A DNA stretch of 64,000 nt from JAXGMV01 sp040772085 (GCA_040772085.1 JAXGYU010000001.1:1550001-1614000); one strand, 5' to 3'; counted from the stretch's first letter, positions 24,227 to 33,302 are shown. Translations and numbers: made by a program. The notes: generated by a model not told the origin, from the sequence alone.

Positions 24227-26227
24227 CTACTCCTTTATCTCTACCAGATTGAGTTTGTCGAGCAATTGAATGTAACGATGAACATAACCCGCGTCCCCTT
24301 CGCCGGTTTCAGCAATTGCCAGTTGAGCAATGTCCCACATCGTCCGCTCGCCGTTGATGTAGAACAGGATGGTGCCATCCAGCACATGACCGCTGCGGGC
24401 TTTGTCATGGTCTTCCTTGTTGAATTTTTTGACTGCTTCGAGCAGCTCATCATTGTTGAGCGCGAAGTCATCGAGATGCATCGGGAAGGATGCCGCCTTG
24501 CGCACCGGGACGTACGCGTACTCAGCCGGCATGTCGGGTTGTTGGTAGACAAACGCCGGGTCATGTTCCTCGAGGTAGCGCTGCCACAGGCTGTCATGCA
24601 GATCCTGCAGCAGGCCGCATTCACGCTCCGCGATCGCCGTCACCAGTTCTTTCTCGTCATCCCCGAAGAAACTCGGATAGACCATGGCATTGGCCTGGAA
24701 GGTGCGCAGCAGATGCTGCAGGCGCTCATAGACCTGCGCGTGCGCGCGTCCGGCTTCAGTATAGCGATTGAAGAGGCGCGTGATCTCGCTCACGAAACGT
24801 TCGCGCGCGCGATTCATCACCAGCCGCATATCGTCAAGGCTGAGGGTTGCCAGCCCGTAACAATAGCTGGCGGCAATCGAAGCGCTCTTGTGCAGGATGA
24901 ATGGATCGACCATTTCGGGCGTATCGCCGCTGGTGTGATAGTAGAAGTCGGGCCACTGGCCGAGCATGAAGGTCGGGATGTTGATGACCGGGTCGGAGAG
25001 CAGGTAGTGGTCACTGCCGCCTTCAAAGCCCTGCAGCGCGCTGTTGAACATGGCAATCGGTTCCTCGCCAGACATGTCCTTGACGCCGCGTTTGACCTCG
25101 TCCAGCACAAGCGCCGCCAGGTCGAAGGCGAAGCTGGGGGTCGCGTGCGGGAAGTCGCTGAGGGTCAGCGGGCCGTAGCCATAGCCCTGCTTGCCGCCGA
25201 CCATATCGAGGTTGATGCCGGCACGCACCTTGCGCGCGCGGTGTCCCATATCAGCCAGCCAGGCGTAGGTGCCGGTAAACTCGGGCACGAATATCACGCG
25301 CAGCCCGCGCTTCATGGGCGGCAGTTTGCCGCTGGCGGTCAGGTCGCGCAACACCTTCAGCGCTTCGATGCCAGTCGCCACGCCGCTGGCATTGTCATTG
25401 GCAGAAGAGCGCGGGTGGCACAGGTGGGCGACGATCATGACATCTTCGTCCGTCTCGCCGGGCAGATAGCCTTCAACCACCTCGATGTAACCGTCGTAAA
25501 TGGCGGTGTCCATAAAGCAGTAGGCCTGCGGATAGCGCGGCTTGGCGGGATCCTTGTCATTCTCTTCAGCCATCTTGCGGCACCTGGCTGCCAGCTCCTC
25601 ACCCTGACGCGGGGTGAGCACATAGCCGAAGGTTTGCACCTCATCGTCGGTATGCTTCCACCAGAACGAGGTGTAGTTGCGGATGTCGAACAGCTCGGAG
25701 CGCTCGCGCACGCCTTCCATGGTACGGATAAAGTCGGTCACAATGCCGGCAGCGCCGCGTTCCTTGATCGCCCAATCCATGAAGCCCTGGAAGTGGTCAC
25801 GGACGAAGATCAGCTTGCCCTTCAGGTCGAGCCCTTCGTAAGCCGAAGCCTCGCTGCCCTTGTCGAGCATCACGATATCCAGCGGCTCCTGACGGTAGTC
25901 GCAGGGATAGGACTTTTGCAGGATCGAAGTTGCCGCGGACTGGTAATCTGCCAGACGGGTTTCACTGTCAGCCAGCCGCAGCCAGCCATCCTGGATATCC
26001 CATTCCTTGAAAATCTTGGAAGCCAGATACCAGGTCTTGCCATCAGCGGGGTAGGAATGTACCTCAGCCTGAATGCCCTCGTCATCCAGAATCTGTTTGA
26101 CATGTTTGGCCGCCGCCCGGTAGCCGGTAGACGCCTGAATGCGGTGGTAGTTGGCTATCTCCCGAACGTGTTGGTGAATTCGCTCACCAGAGACTGCATT
26201 TTTGATCAACTGGATGGTCTCGCGCAT
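24227..26227 (-). CDS. M28-family peptidase with protease-associated domain
   Basis: This 666-residue zinc aminopeptidase-like protein has no signal peptide. After an N-terminal cap (about 1-130), a PA-like segment (KGKLIFVRDHFQGFMDWAIKERGAAGIVT, about 145-175) is inserted. The zinc peptidase core follows: VAHLCHPRSSANDNASG (histidine and bridging aspartate), VPEFTGTYAWL (catalytic glutamate), INLDMVG (aspartate) and FYYHTSGDTPE (histidine). The last 190 residues are helical and carry a winged-helix-like end. It is the first gene of the M28-cupin-M42 operon and starts with GAG-rich bases before the ATG. The family call is firm; the peptide substrate is unknown. Confidence 0.85.
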   Translation of the reverse strand: MRETIQLIKNAVSGERIHQHVREIANYHRIQASTGYRAAAKHVKQILDDEGIQAEVHSYPADGKTWYLASKIFKEWDIQDGWLRLADSETRLADYQSAATSILQKSYPCDYRQEPLDIVMLDKGSEASAYEGLDLKGKLIFVRDHFQGFMDWAIKERGAAGIVTDFIRTMEGVRERSELFDIRNYTSFWWKHTDDEVQTFGYVLTPRQGEELAARCRKMAEENDKDPAKPRYPQAYCFMDTAIYDGYIEVVEGYLPGETDEDVMIVAHLCHPRSSANDNASGVATGIEALKVLRDLTASGKLPPMKRGLRVIFVPEFTGTYAWLADMGHRARKVRAGINLDMVGGKQGYGYGPLTLSDFPHATPSFAFDLAALVLDEVKRGVKDMSGEEPIAMFNSALQGFEGGSDHYLLSDPVINIPTFMLGQWPDFYYHTSGDTPEMVDPFILHKSASIAASYCYGLATLSLDDMRLVMNRARERFVSEITRLFNRYTEAGRAHAQVYERLQHLLRTFQANAMVYPSFFGDDEKELVTAIAERECGLLQDLHDSLWQRYLEEHDPAFVYQQPDMPAEYAYVPVRKAASFPMHLDDFALNNDELLEAVKKFNKEDHDKARSGHVLDGTILFYINGERTMWDIAQLAIAETGEGDAGYVHRYIQLLDKLNLVEIKE

Positions 26228-26559
26228 TTAATGCTCCTGAGGTATATGGGGGATGATGTAACGAACCATTAATATTGTACACGCGCAATGTAAAAAGGGC
26301 ATTTTGCCGGGGTATCGATTCGATAATAAAAAGTGCCCGTCTTGCGGGCACTTATCTGAAATTTAAAATGTTGAGAGCCAGGTACGCCGTTCCTGGCTCT
26401 CAGTTAAGGAGGAGAAGAAGAGAAGTTCTCATTACAGTTATATTAGCCCATTCTGTCCAAATATACTTGACGCTAAACCTACGATTAACCTACGGTCGGC
26501 GCCATCTGTTAAAATCAATGGAGCTTTGGTGCTGTTGTTGTCACCTTCTGGAGGTTGGT
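26228..26559. other. Intergenic region with two hairpins between M28 gene and era
   Basis: This 332-bp divergent region holds no supported gene. It contains the minus-strand terminator at 26331-26353 and a second perfect hairpin at 26373-26401 (GAGAGCCAGG with CCTGGCTCTC, 9-nt loop). A TAAAAT element at 26510-26515 may be the -10 box for era. The plus-strand frame is open from 26275 into era but is not regarded as coding. Confidence 0.5.
26331..26353 (-). terminator. Minus-strand intrinsic terminator upstream of the M28 operon
   Basis: AAGTGCCCG (26331-26339) pairs with CGGGCACTT (26345-26353). On the minus strand the stem is followed by TTTATTAT. It lies upstream of the M28 start codon, so it either stops antisense read-through from the YitT operon or acts as an attenuator in the M28 leader. 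Confidence 0.7.
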
Positions 26560-27474
26560 ATGGTCAGTGATGAGGAAAAGCAAAAAATGCGCGTAGGACT
26601 AGCAGCGTTGGTTGGCAAGCCGAACGTGGGCAAATCTACGCTGATGAACGCGCTGCTGGCGCAAAAGGTGGCGGCAGTCACGCCGCGCCCGCAAACCACG
26701 CGCCGGCGTCAGCTTGGCATCCTCACCACTGATGAGGCTCAGATCATCTTTACCGATACGCCCGGGTTGCACGCGCCGCGTCACAAGCTGGGCGATTATA
26801 TGAATCAGGAAGCGCAGGAGTCGCTCAAGGACGCCGATGTCATCATCTGGCTGGTGGATGGCAGCCAGGCGCCGGATGAGGTTGACGCGCTGGCGGCGAA
26901 GAGCATTGCCGGCATCAGGCGCACGCCGGTTGTGCTTGTGCTGAACAAGTCTGACCTGCCGGCAGCCGGGGAGACGGATCACAGCGCGGCGTATCAGGCG
27001 CTGCTGCCCAAGGCGCGCCTGCTGCGCCTCTCGGCTCTGACTGGCGCCGGGCTGGATGATTTGCTCAAAACCGTCCAGCCGTTGCTGCCGCAGGGCGAGC
27101 CGTTTTACGAAGCGGACGAAATCACTGATTTTTACGAGCGCGATATCGCGGCCGACCTGATCAGAGAGGCCGCGCTTATTGTGCTGCGGGAGGAAGTACC
27201 GCATGGCATCGCCATCCGCATCGATGAGTTCACCGGGCGCGAGACTGGCGGCGCGTATATCGCCGCGACCGTTTTCGTCGAGCGCGAATCGCATAAGGCA
27301 ATCGTGATCGGCAAGGGCGGCGAGATGCTCAAGCGCATCGGCACCAAAGCCAGGCACCAGATTGAGGAAATGTCGGGCCGGCAGATCTACCTTGAGCTGA
27401 GGGTTAAGGTCAACAAGGACTGGCGTGATAATCTGTCAGCGCTGCAGCGCTTGGGTTACCGCGTAAAGAAGTAA
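26560..27474 (+). CDS. era: GTPase Era
   Basis: This 304-residue ribosome-assembly GTPase binds 16S rRNA near the 3' end. G1 is GKPNVGKST, G3 is DTPG, G4 is NKSD and G5 is LSALTGAG, followed by the C-terminal KH domain with the loop GKGGEMLKRIGTKAR. The ATG at 26560 has TGGAGGT at 26549-26555 and gives the normal family length. The frame is open far upstream, but those residues are encoded by the hairpin region and look unlike protein. It converges with the YitT operon, whose end is 12 bases away. Confidence 0.95.
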   Translation: MVSDEEKQKMRVGLAALVGKPNVGKSTLMNALLAQKVAAVTPRPQTTRRRQLGILTTDEAQIIFTDTPGLHAPRHKLGDYMNQEAQESLKDADVIIWLVDGSQAPDEVDALAAKSIAGIRRTPVVLVLNKSDLPAAGETDHSAAYQALLPKARLLRLSALTGAGLDDLLKTVQPLLPQGEPFYEADEITDFYERDIAADLIREAALIVLREEVPHGIAIRIDEFTGRETGGAYIAATVFVERESHKAIVIGKGGEMLKRIGTKARHQIEEMSGRQIYLELRVKVNKDWRDNLSALQRLGYRVKK

Positions 27475-27486
27475 GTTCGTGCAGGA

Positions 27487-28377
27487 TCAGACCGGCTGAC
27501 CGGGCTCTGGTTTCTTGAAAGGGATGAAGCCCTCACCGAGGACTTCGTGCGCCTGACCGATCACCATAAAGGCAGCGGGGTCAAGCTCCTGCACCAGCCG
27601 CTTGAGCTGGTTGACTTCTGAACGCGTGATGACCACATACAACACCTGGCGTTCCTCACCCGTCCAGGCGCCTTTGCCGGGCAGGATGGTCGCGCCGCGG
27701 TCGAGAAAATCAGACACCGATTTGCTGATCTCAACCGCTTTGGTCGTGACGATCATGGCCGTCCTGAACGCGCCGGAGCCTTCCGAGATTGTCTCGGCGA
27801 CCAGACCGGAAATATAAATTACACCCAAACCATACAGGGCTTTATCCCAGCCAAAGGTGAAACCGCTGGCAATCACCACAAGACCGTCGACCCATAGATA
27901 GCTGGCTGATATCGGCACTCTGAAACGCTTGTTGAGCAGCCGCGCCAGGATATCCGATCCGCCGGACGTACCTTGTCCGCGATAGACCATGCCCAGCCCT
28001 GCGCCCATGATCAGCCCGCCGTAGAGCGTGTCGAGCACGATATCCGTCGTAACGCCGGTATCCGAGATCAGGTGCAGCAGGTCGATCGAGAAGGAGAAGA
28101 CGATCATCGAGACCAGCGTCCGCACGGCGAACTTACGCCCGCCGAGGAACGACCAGCCCACCGCGAACAGCGGCAGATTGCCGATCAATGTCAGCAGACC
28201 GACCGGCCAGTCGTAGAGGTAATTGAGGATTTGTCCGATACCACTGATGCCGCCGCTGGTGAGCAGCGATGGAATCAGGAACAGGTGCATGGCCAGCGCC
28301 TGCACGATGGACCCGGCAATCACCCAGGCATAGTCATTGAGTGAGCGCCAGGCGAATGGTTTCGCTTTGTCATTCAT
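27487..28377 (-). CDS. YitT-family membrane protein (DUF161/DUF2179)
   Basis: This 296-residue membrane protein has five to six helices in the first 190 residues and a soluble C-terminal DUF2179 domain (TKAVEISKSVSDFLDRGATILPGKGAWTGEERQVLYVVITRSEVNQL). Signature phrases are LTSGGISGIGQILNYL and GQGTSGGSDILARLLNKR. The start at 28377 overlaps the stop of the upstream gene by 8 bases (ATGAATGA), so translation is coupled. YitT-like proteins are common in Firmicutes and Chloroflexota; their transport substrate is not firmly known. Confidence 0.88.
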   Translation of the reverse strand: MNDKAKPFAWRSLNDYAWVIAGSIVQALAMHLFLIPSLLTSGGISGIGQILNYLYDWPVGLLTLIGNLPLFAVGWSFLGGRKFAVRTLVSMIVFSFSIDLLHLISDTGVTTDIVLDTLYGGLIMGAGLGMVYRGQGTSGGSDILARLLNKRFRVPISASYLWVDGLVVIASGFTFGWDKALYGLGVIYISGLVAETISEGSGAFRTAMIVTTKAVEISKSVSDFLDRGATILPGKGAWTGEERQVLYVVITRSEVNQLKRLVQELDPAAFMVIGQAHEVLGEGFIPFKKPEPGQPV

Positions 28378-29317
28378 GACGCAGGCGCGCGCCGCAGGTA
28401 CGGCAGAACATGTCGCCCGGCTGTGACCGCTTGCCGCATTCATGGCAATAAACGCAGGCATTGCAGTCTTCATCGTCAGCCTGGCCGCCGGTTTGCCGCG
28501 ATCGTCTGCCTCTGCCGGCAGGGCGCACGGGGGGCTGAGCTTTTTGCTTGATCACCCAGAACACGCCAGCGAAAATCAGGACAACGCCAAGCGTCCCCAG
28601 AATCCAGGGTAAAGCGTCGGCGAGGGTCACCCGGCCCTGTGTCTGCGGCGACAATGGTTCGGCGGGTTGCAGAGGCTGGTTGTCAGCCGAAAGCTGACCG
28701 GTGCTGTTGTCGTAATCAAAGGTGACTTCAAACTCGGTGCCGGCAGCCAGCTTGCCGAGATTGGTGACGTAGTAATCCATGTTGTCGGCACCGGGCAGGA
28801 CCTGCCCCTGGAAATCCGAAATCTTCATATTGCTGCCGTGAAGCGGCTTCTGAACCGATACGGTCATGACCTCAACCGGTACGGCACTCGACCAGCGAAA
28901 GGTGAAGTGGCGCTGCGCGCCCGAGATTTGCATGTGGTTGTCGTAGTACTCCAACTGCACTTCAGGGGTGGGGGTAGTGAACTTGATATTGCTCCACTCG
29001 CCATCAACCTCGCTGGTGTACTGCAGTGTGTAAAGCATGCCGTCAGCTTCTTTGTTGGCGACATTGAATGGCACGCCGACCGCGGAGGGGATGCGCAACG
29101 TGACCTCAGCCGGCAGCTTAGCGGTTGTCGGCAGGCTGACCCGGTAAATCACCAGTACATCGCTGTGATCATATTCAGGCCAGATGGAGACTTCCACTTT
29201 ATCCAGACCAGTTAAAGATTGGGCGAACGCGGCGCTTGTGCCGGCAAATAGTAAAACCAGAGTAAGTGTTATCGCGATCCAGCGTTGCATAAACTGATAA
29301 CTCCTCTTCATGAGCAA
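28370..29317 (-). CDS. Exported membrane protein with C-terminal zinc ribbon
   Basis: This protein of up to 315 residues has a signal peptide (WIAITLTLVLLFAGTSAAFAQ), a beta-rich outside domain of about 200 residues, one membrane helix (about 235-260, ILGTLGVVLIFAGVFWVI) and a cytoplasmic tail. The tail ends in a zinc ribbon with four CxxC-like pairs (CNACVYCHECGK ... FCRTCGARL). The ATG at 29317 or the one at 29311 could be the start. It is coupled to the YitT gene. The layout, an outside sensor with an inside zinc ribbon, suggests signal transfer or assembly, but no function is known. Confidence 0.72.
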   Translation of the reverse strand: MLMKRSYQFMQRWIAITLTLVLLFAGTSAAFAQSLTGLDKVEVSIWPEYDHSDVLVIYRVSLPTTAKLPAEVTLRIPSAVGVPFNVANKEADGMLYTLQYTSEVDGEWSNIKFTTPTPEVQLEYYDNHMQISGAQRHFTFRWSSAVPVEVMTVSVQKPLHGSNMKISDFQGQVLPGADNMDYYVTNLGKLAAGTEFEVTFDYDNSTGQLSADNQPLQPAEPLSPQTQGRVTLADALPWILGTLGVVLIFAGVFWVIKQKAQPPVRPAGRGRRSRQTGGQADDEDCNACVYCHECGKRSQPGDMFCRTCGARLRHE

Positions 29318-29395
29318 TTGGGCATTAATCTTACCATGAGGGGCGCATTTGACTCAAATTCGGCTGTTTTAATGATTAAATCGGCGAAATATGTC

Positions 29396-29424
29396 TTGCA
29401 TCGTCATACTCATTCACCTATAAT
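29396..29424 (+). promoter_or_regulatory. Promoter of the two-domain VOC gene
   Basis: TTGCAT (29396-29401) and TATAAT (29419-29424) are separated by 17 bp, giving a transcription start near 29431, about 36 bases before the GTG start. Confidence 0.6.
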
Positions 29425-29466
29425 CCGAAATACTTCATCAATGCGGAAAGGGTCCAAAAATTCTTA

Positions 29467-30324
29467 GTGAATAACCTGATCGTGCCTTGCGTGTGGTGTC
29501 ATGGCAACGCCAGAGAAATGGCGGAGTTCTATTTAAGTGTGTTTAAGAACAGCCGGGTCCTGGAAGAAAACTTCGGCACCGTACTGCTTGAGATCGAAGG
29601 GAAACATCTGCGGTTGCTGAACGGAGGCAATGAATACCAACCCAATCCTTCTATCTCACTTATGCTTCGATTTGATGAGGTGGATGGGGTTGATGAGATC
29701 TGTCAGCAGCTTGCTGAGGGAGGCAAGCTCGTCCTCGCGCCGGGGCAGTACTCCTGGAGCGAGCGATACTGCTGGCTCAATGACAAGTATGGGGTATCCT
29801 GGCAGATTTTGGTCAAGAAATATGAAGGCATTTACCCGGGCATCACGCATGTGCTGATGTTCATGGGCGAGAATTTCGGTAAAGCCTATGAAGCGATTCA
29901 GTTTTACTTATCTGTATTCAAGGATTCCAGTCTGGAGCTATTGACTTTTTATGGCGAGGGTCAGGGTGAAAGTGAAGAGGTCGTTGAACATGGTGAACTC
30001 ATGATAGGCGATAGTCACTTCATCTTCATGGATACCTCGGTTGACCAGGAGTACAACTTCAGTCCGGGACTATCTTTGATGGTCAACTGTAAAACACAGG
30101 CTGATATTGACTACTACTGGCAGGCATTGAGTGCCGGCGGCGGCAGTGAAGGACAATGTGGCTGGCTTGAAGATAAATTCCATCTCAGCTGGCAGGTGAC
30201 GCCGGAGAAAATGGCCAGCTACTTTGCCAACCCGGCTACCTCTCCGGCTGTGGCTGGCGCCTTGATGCCGATGCGCAAAATCGACATGGCCGCGCTTGAA
30301 GCGGCTGCGCGAGGCGAAAGTTAG
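29467..30324 (+). CDS. Two-domain VOC (PhnB/3-demethylubiquinone methyltransferase-like) protein
   Basis: This 285-residue protein is made of two glyoxalase/VOC repeats. Each opens in the PhnB style: PCVWCHGNAREMAEFYLSVFKNSRVL, and later HVLMFMGENFGKAYEAIQFYLSVFKDSSLEL. Each ends with a phrase of the type GWLEDKFHLSWQV or CWLNDKYGVSWQI. Such proteins are often labelled 3-demethylubiquinone-9 3-methyltransferase but lack a SAM-binding fold, so that name should not be trusted. The GTG start at 29467 fits the promoter upstream. It converges with the phosphoesterase gene, with one base between stops. Confidence 0.8.
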   Translation: MNNLIVPCVWCHGNAREMAEFYLSVFKNSRVLEENFGTVLLEIEGKHLRLLNGGNEYQPNPSISLMLRFDEVDGVDEICQQLAEGGKLVLAPGQYSWSERYCWLNDKYGVSWQILVKKYEGIYPGITHVLMFMGENFGKAYEAIQFYLSVFKDSSLELLTFYGEGQGESEEVVEHGELMIGDSHFIFMDTSVDQEYNFSPGLSLMVNCKTQADIDYYWQALSAGGGSEGQCGWLEDKFHLSWQVTPEKMASYFANPATSPAVAGALMPMRKIDMAALEAAARGES

Positions 30325-30325
30325 C

Positions 30326-31177
30326 TCAACTGGATTTGAGTTCGATTAATAGCAGCTCAGGCGGGTTGAAGATCCGGGGCGGGAAATAGAGTGAAGCCAA
30401 TCCGCGGCTGACGATCATGGTTGTTGCGCCTTGCCGATACGCCCCCGAGGTGTAGCGCGGAAAAAACCACTGGTCTGGCGAGAACAAACCAGGAAGGCCC
30501 GGCAGGCGCACCTGTCCGCCATGTGCGTGACCGGTCAGCACCAGGTCGATGGCGCAGCCGGCGTACACATCCAGAAGTTCGCAGCGGTGCGAGAGCAGAA
30601 TGGTAAGCTGCCGGCCGTGGTCGATGGATTTCGCACGCTCGGTTAATCGCGATGTAAAGGCGGGCACCCCGCGGCGGAGCCCGTAGAAATCGGGGTCCCT
30701 GGCGCCCATGAGCAGCACTGCGGCTTCGGGTCCGTCCAGCGTCATTTGCGTTTCGTCCAGTATTGTGACGCCGTTCGCGATCAGGATGGCTTCCAGCTCG
30801 GCGAATCTGCCTGTCCAGGGTTCGTGGTTGCCGGTTACGTAGACCACCGGCGCGGTTTTGGTCAGGCGCGGCAGCAGGCGCTCGATGACCGAAAAATCGA
30901 CAGCGCGTTTGTTGATAATGTCGCCAGTGATGGCAATCAGGTGCGGCTGGGCGCTGCTGACCTGGGTGAGCAGGTGATTGTTGTCCGGGCCAAACTCTAC
31001 GTTGTGCAAATCAGAAAGCACCAGGAGGCGGTAGCCATCCAGGGTTGGTGGGATGCGCGGGTCGCGGTATGTGTGGCGGGTGATGCCGATCAGCTGGTTT
31101 TGCCTGGCGTTATAACGGCTGAAGAAGTAAATGCCTGCGGTCAGCAGCAGAATGAGCGAGAGGTAAAGGATGTCCAT
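30326..31177 (-). CDS. Membrane-anchored metallophosphoesterase (YkuE/YaeI type)
   Basis: This 283-residue calcineurin-like phosphoesterase has an N-terminal membrane helix (LYLSLILLLTAGIYFFS). The five metal motifs are in order: LLVLSDLHN, AITGDIINKR, VTGNHEPW, ILLSHR and LVLTGHAHGGQ. This subgroup includes enzymes linked to lipid head groups or peptidoglycan turnover, such as YkuE and YaeI. It would act at the membrane. The substrate is not certain. Confidence 0.87.
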   Translation of the reverse strand: MDILYLSLILLLTAGIYFFSRYNARQNQLIGITRHTYRDPRIPPTLDGYRLLVLSDLHNVEFGPDNNHLLTQVSSAQPHLIAITGDIINKRAVDFSVIERLLPRLTKTAPVVYVTGNHEPWTGRFAELEAILIANGVTILDETQMTLDGPEAAVLLMGARDPDFYGLRRGVPAFTSRLTERAKSIDHGRQLTILLSHRCELLDVYAGCAIDLVLTGHAHGGQVRLPGLPGLFSPDQWFFPRYTSGAYRQGATTMIVSRGLASLYFPPRIFNPPELLLIELKSS

Positions 31178-31440
31178 CGTCGTTGGTGCGTATTATACGA
31201 CGTGAATGCGGGCATAATGATGCCTCGTCTGAGACGGGAAAGCGTCCGAAGCGCAGGTGGGGTTAGATCTATTGCGCAGACAACAAGTTAGATCAATTGA
31301 TGGGCGCTTTTAAATTTCGGTGGAATTTCTTAACCCACCACCCGAAAAGCATGGGTATCTGCGACCGCCTCTTCGGCACCCGCCCCTGTTGCTGGCAAAG
31401 CACGCGGGTACATTCAGCAACGCAGGCGCAAAGCCAACCG

Positions 31441-32772
31441 CTACACCGGGAACATCCGGTCGAAGGACTCGGGCGCGTAGCGCTCGACCATCTCGGAGGA
31501 GAGCATATTATTGCGCGCGACGGCCTCGTAGAAATCCACCGACGGGCGGCGGATACGCTTCTGCGTCTCGAGGTCCAGCCCCCACAGGCCGAAGCGCTGT
31601 GACCAGCCGCGCTCCCACTCGAAGTTGTCCACCAGCGACCACTGGAAATACCCCTTGACCGGCCAGTTGAAATTAATCGCGCGCCAGACCTGATGGATAT
31701 GCTCGGCGAGGTACGACGGGCGGGTGCGGTCGGTGCTATCCTCGGTGCCGTTTTCTGTGATCAAGATCGGCAGCCCGAACGAATTCGCCCACTTGATCGC
31801 CTGAAAGAAAGCCTGAGGCTGATTGGCCAGAAAGCCGGTTTCGCTCAGCTCCACATCTTCAGGGTAATAGCGCTCGTGGAAAAACTCCTTGTGCTTGGTG
31901 AGCCTGAACCTGACCTTGTCGGCGGAATAATAATTCAGCCCCATAAAGTCCTGCGTCCCCTTTGCTTCGGGGATGGCATGAGTGCGAAAGAGATAGTTGT
32001 ACTTGCCCGTCGCGATAGCGCTCGGGAACGTCAGATTGAAATTGGTATTGACGAAGTTAGCCATGAACTTGTCGAGCGGACTGCCGCTCGCGGGCCAGAA
32101 GACGCGGTACTGATGCGCCACGCCGACGCGCGAATGCGGCTGCACTTCATGGATGATCTTGTAAGCCGCGGCGTGCGCCAGCAGCAGATTGCGGAAAACC
32201 ATGCCGGCCAGTTTGGTGTCGCTCTTGCCAGGCGGGAACATGCCCCCCAGCCAGCCGCCCTGGGTGAAGACGTTGGGTTCATTGATCGTCACCCACAGAG
32301 TCACATATTCGCTCAATGCCGGCACGATCTTGCGGACATAGCGTGCGAACAGCTCCGGCGCCTTCTCACTCTCCCATCCGCCTTGCTCGACGAACCAGAG
32401 CGGGTCGGTGAAGTGATGCAGGGTCACCAGCGGCATCAGATGGCGCTCGACCAGCCCGCGCATCATCTGCCGGTAGCGCTCGATCGCTTCTTCATCCCAG
32501 GTATCCGGCGTGGGTTGAATGCGGCTCCATTCGAGCGAAAGCCGGTGCGCGTTCTGACCTGTCTCCTGCGCCCGGTCAAAATCTTCCTTCCAGCGCCCAG
32601 CCCACCATTCACAGGCCCGTCCGGCTTTCTCGCCGTGATAGATGCGGCCCGGCTGCGATTCCCAGTCAGACCAATTGTTATTGTTGTTGTCCCCTTCAAC
32701 CTGATGAGAGGAGGTTGAGGTTCCCCACAGAAACCCTGGCGTGAAGTGGTAGGTGGCTTGTGGTTTTGTCAT
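31441..32772 (-). CDS. GH1 beta-glucosidase
   Basis: This 443-residue family 1 glycoside hydrolase releases beta-linked glucose or galactose from small glycans. The acid/base glutamate is E165 in TINEPNVF, and the nucleophile is E340 in ITENGTED. The N-terminus FLWGTSTSSHQVEG and the C-terminal GYFQWSLVDNFEWERGWSQRFGL are diagnostic. The ATG at 32772 has GGAGG seven bases upstream; a longer start is less likely. No signal peptide is seen, so sugars must be imported first, but no sugar transporter lies nearby. Confidence 0.94.
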   Translation of the reverse strand: MTKPQATYHFTPGFLWGTSTSSHQVEGDNNNNNWSDWESQPGRIYHGEKAGRACEWWAGRWKEDFDRAQETGQNAHRLSLEWSRIQPTPDTWDEEAIERYRQMMRGLVERHLMPLVTLHHFTDPLWFVEQGGWESEKAPELFARYVRKIVPALSEYVTLWVTINEPNVFTQGGWLGGMFPPGKSDTKLAGMVFRNLLLAHAAAYKIIHEVQPHSRVGVAHQYRVFWPASGSPLDKFMANFVNTNFNLTFPSAIATGKYNYLFRTHAIPEAKGTQDFMGLNYYSADKVRFRLTKHKEFFHERYYPEDVELSETGFLANQPQAFFQAIKWANSFGLPILITENGTEDSTDRTRPSYLAEHIHQVWRAINFNWPVKGYFQWSLVDNFEWERGWSQRFGLWGLDLETQKRIRRPSVDFYEAVARNNMLSSEMVERYAPESFDRMFPV

Positions 32773-32815
32773 GGGGAATCCTCCAGAACGAATTGGATAG
32801 CTGAGTAGCAAATCA

Positions 32816-32847
32816 AATCAAGCCATGCGTTGTCGCGTGGCTTGATT
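32816..32847 (-). terminator. Hairpin after the small membrane protein gene
   Basis: AATCAAGCCA (32816-32825) pairs with TGGCTTGATT (32838-32847), with further CG pairing in the loop. On the minus strand it is followed by a T-rich stretch. It lies between the small membrane protein gene and the GH1 gene. Confidence 0.5.
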
Positions 32848-32861
32848 GATGACCGCAGTAA

Positions 32862-33236
32862 TTATTCGATGGGTTTGTTTTGCAGCAGGCGGGCGGTGAC
32901 GCGCGTATTCTCTTCGACGGCAATGTACAGGTAAAACAGTTCACCAGCGCCATAAAGCATCGCGGAAAGCAGCAGACCCCACAGCAGCAGCATCACGGCG
33001 CTGATAACGCCGCCGAACGCGTTCATGCCCCACATGCCAGGATACATACCCGGTCCGTCAGGACGAGGCCCCATCATGGGCGCCATCTGCGACCACTGTC
33101 CCAACACATCGGCGCCAAACACACCGATGACCACCGCGATCACCGCGCCCAGGATGGTGAAGATGGCAATCAGCACACCGACAATTTTATAAAGCGTACC
33201 CAGAAGCCGTAAGACCTTAAACTTTTTTTCTTTCAT
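32862..33236 (-). CDS. Small membrane protein
   Basis: This 124-residue protein has two or three membrane helices (about 15-42, 72-100) separated by a methionine/proline/glycine-rich loop (MMGPRPDGPGMYPGMWGMN). The ends are charged (MKEKKFKVLRLL and TARLLQNKPIE). The start is ATG at 33236. No known family was recognised. It is alone between the GH1 and Sfp-type genes. Confidence 0.65.
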   Translation of the reverse strand: MKEKKFKVLRLLGTLYKIVGVLIAIFTILGAVIAVVIGVFGADVLGQWSQMAPMMGPRPDGPGMYPGMWGMNAFGGVISAVMLLLWGLLLSAMLYGAGELFYLYIAVEENTRVTARLLQNKPIE

Positions 33237-33302
33237 CCTGTGCTCCTTTTCCCTCAGGTTATCAATAAATGTCTGTCCGTTTCATTATATATGGAACCAG
33301 CT

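Noticed and set aside
23080..24252. Plus-strand frame of about 390 codons over the M42 and cupin genes
   Set aside because: It is a shadow of two recognised genes and crosses their boundary without any recognised domain.
24113..26272. Open frame of more than 700 codons on the plus strand antisense to the M28 gene
   Set aside because: It mirrors the codon structure of a well-supported peptidase gene, has no family motifs, and its amino acids are those expected from reading GC-rich codons backwards.
26275..26559. N-terminal extension of Era
   Set aside because: The frame is open, but the region consists of hairpins, the predicted peptide is unlike Era, and a good ribosome site stands before the ATG at 26560.
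29467..30324. Ubiquinone methyltransferase function for the VOC protein
   Set aside because: The common label is misleading: no SAM-binding motif is present; both halves are glyoxalase-fold repeats.
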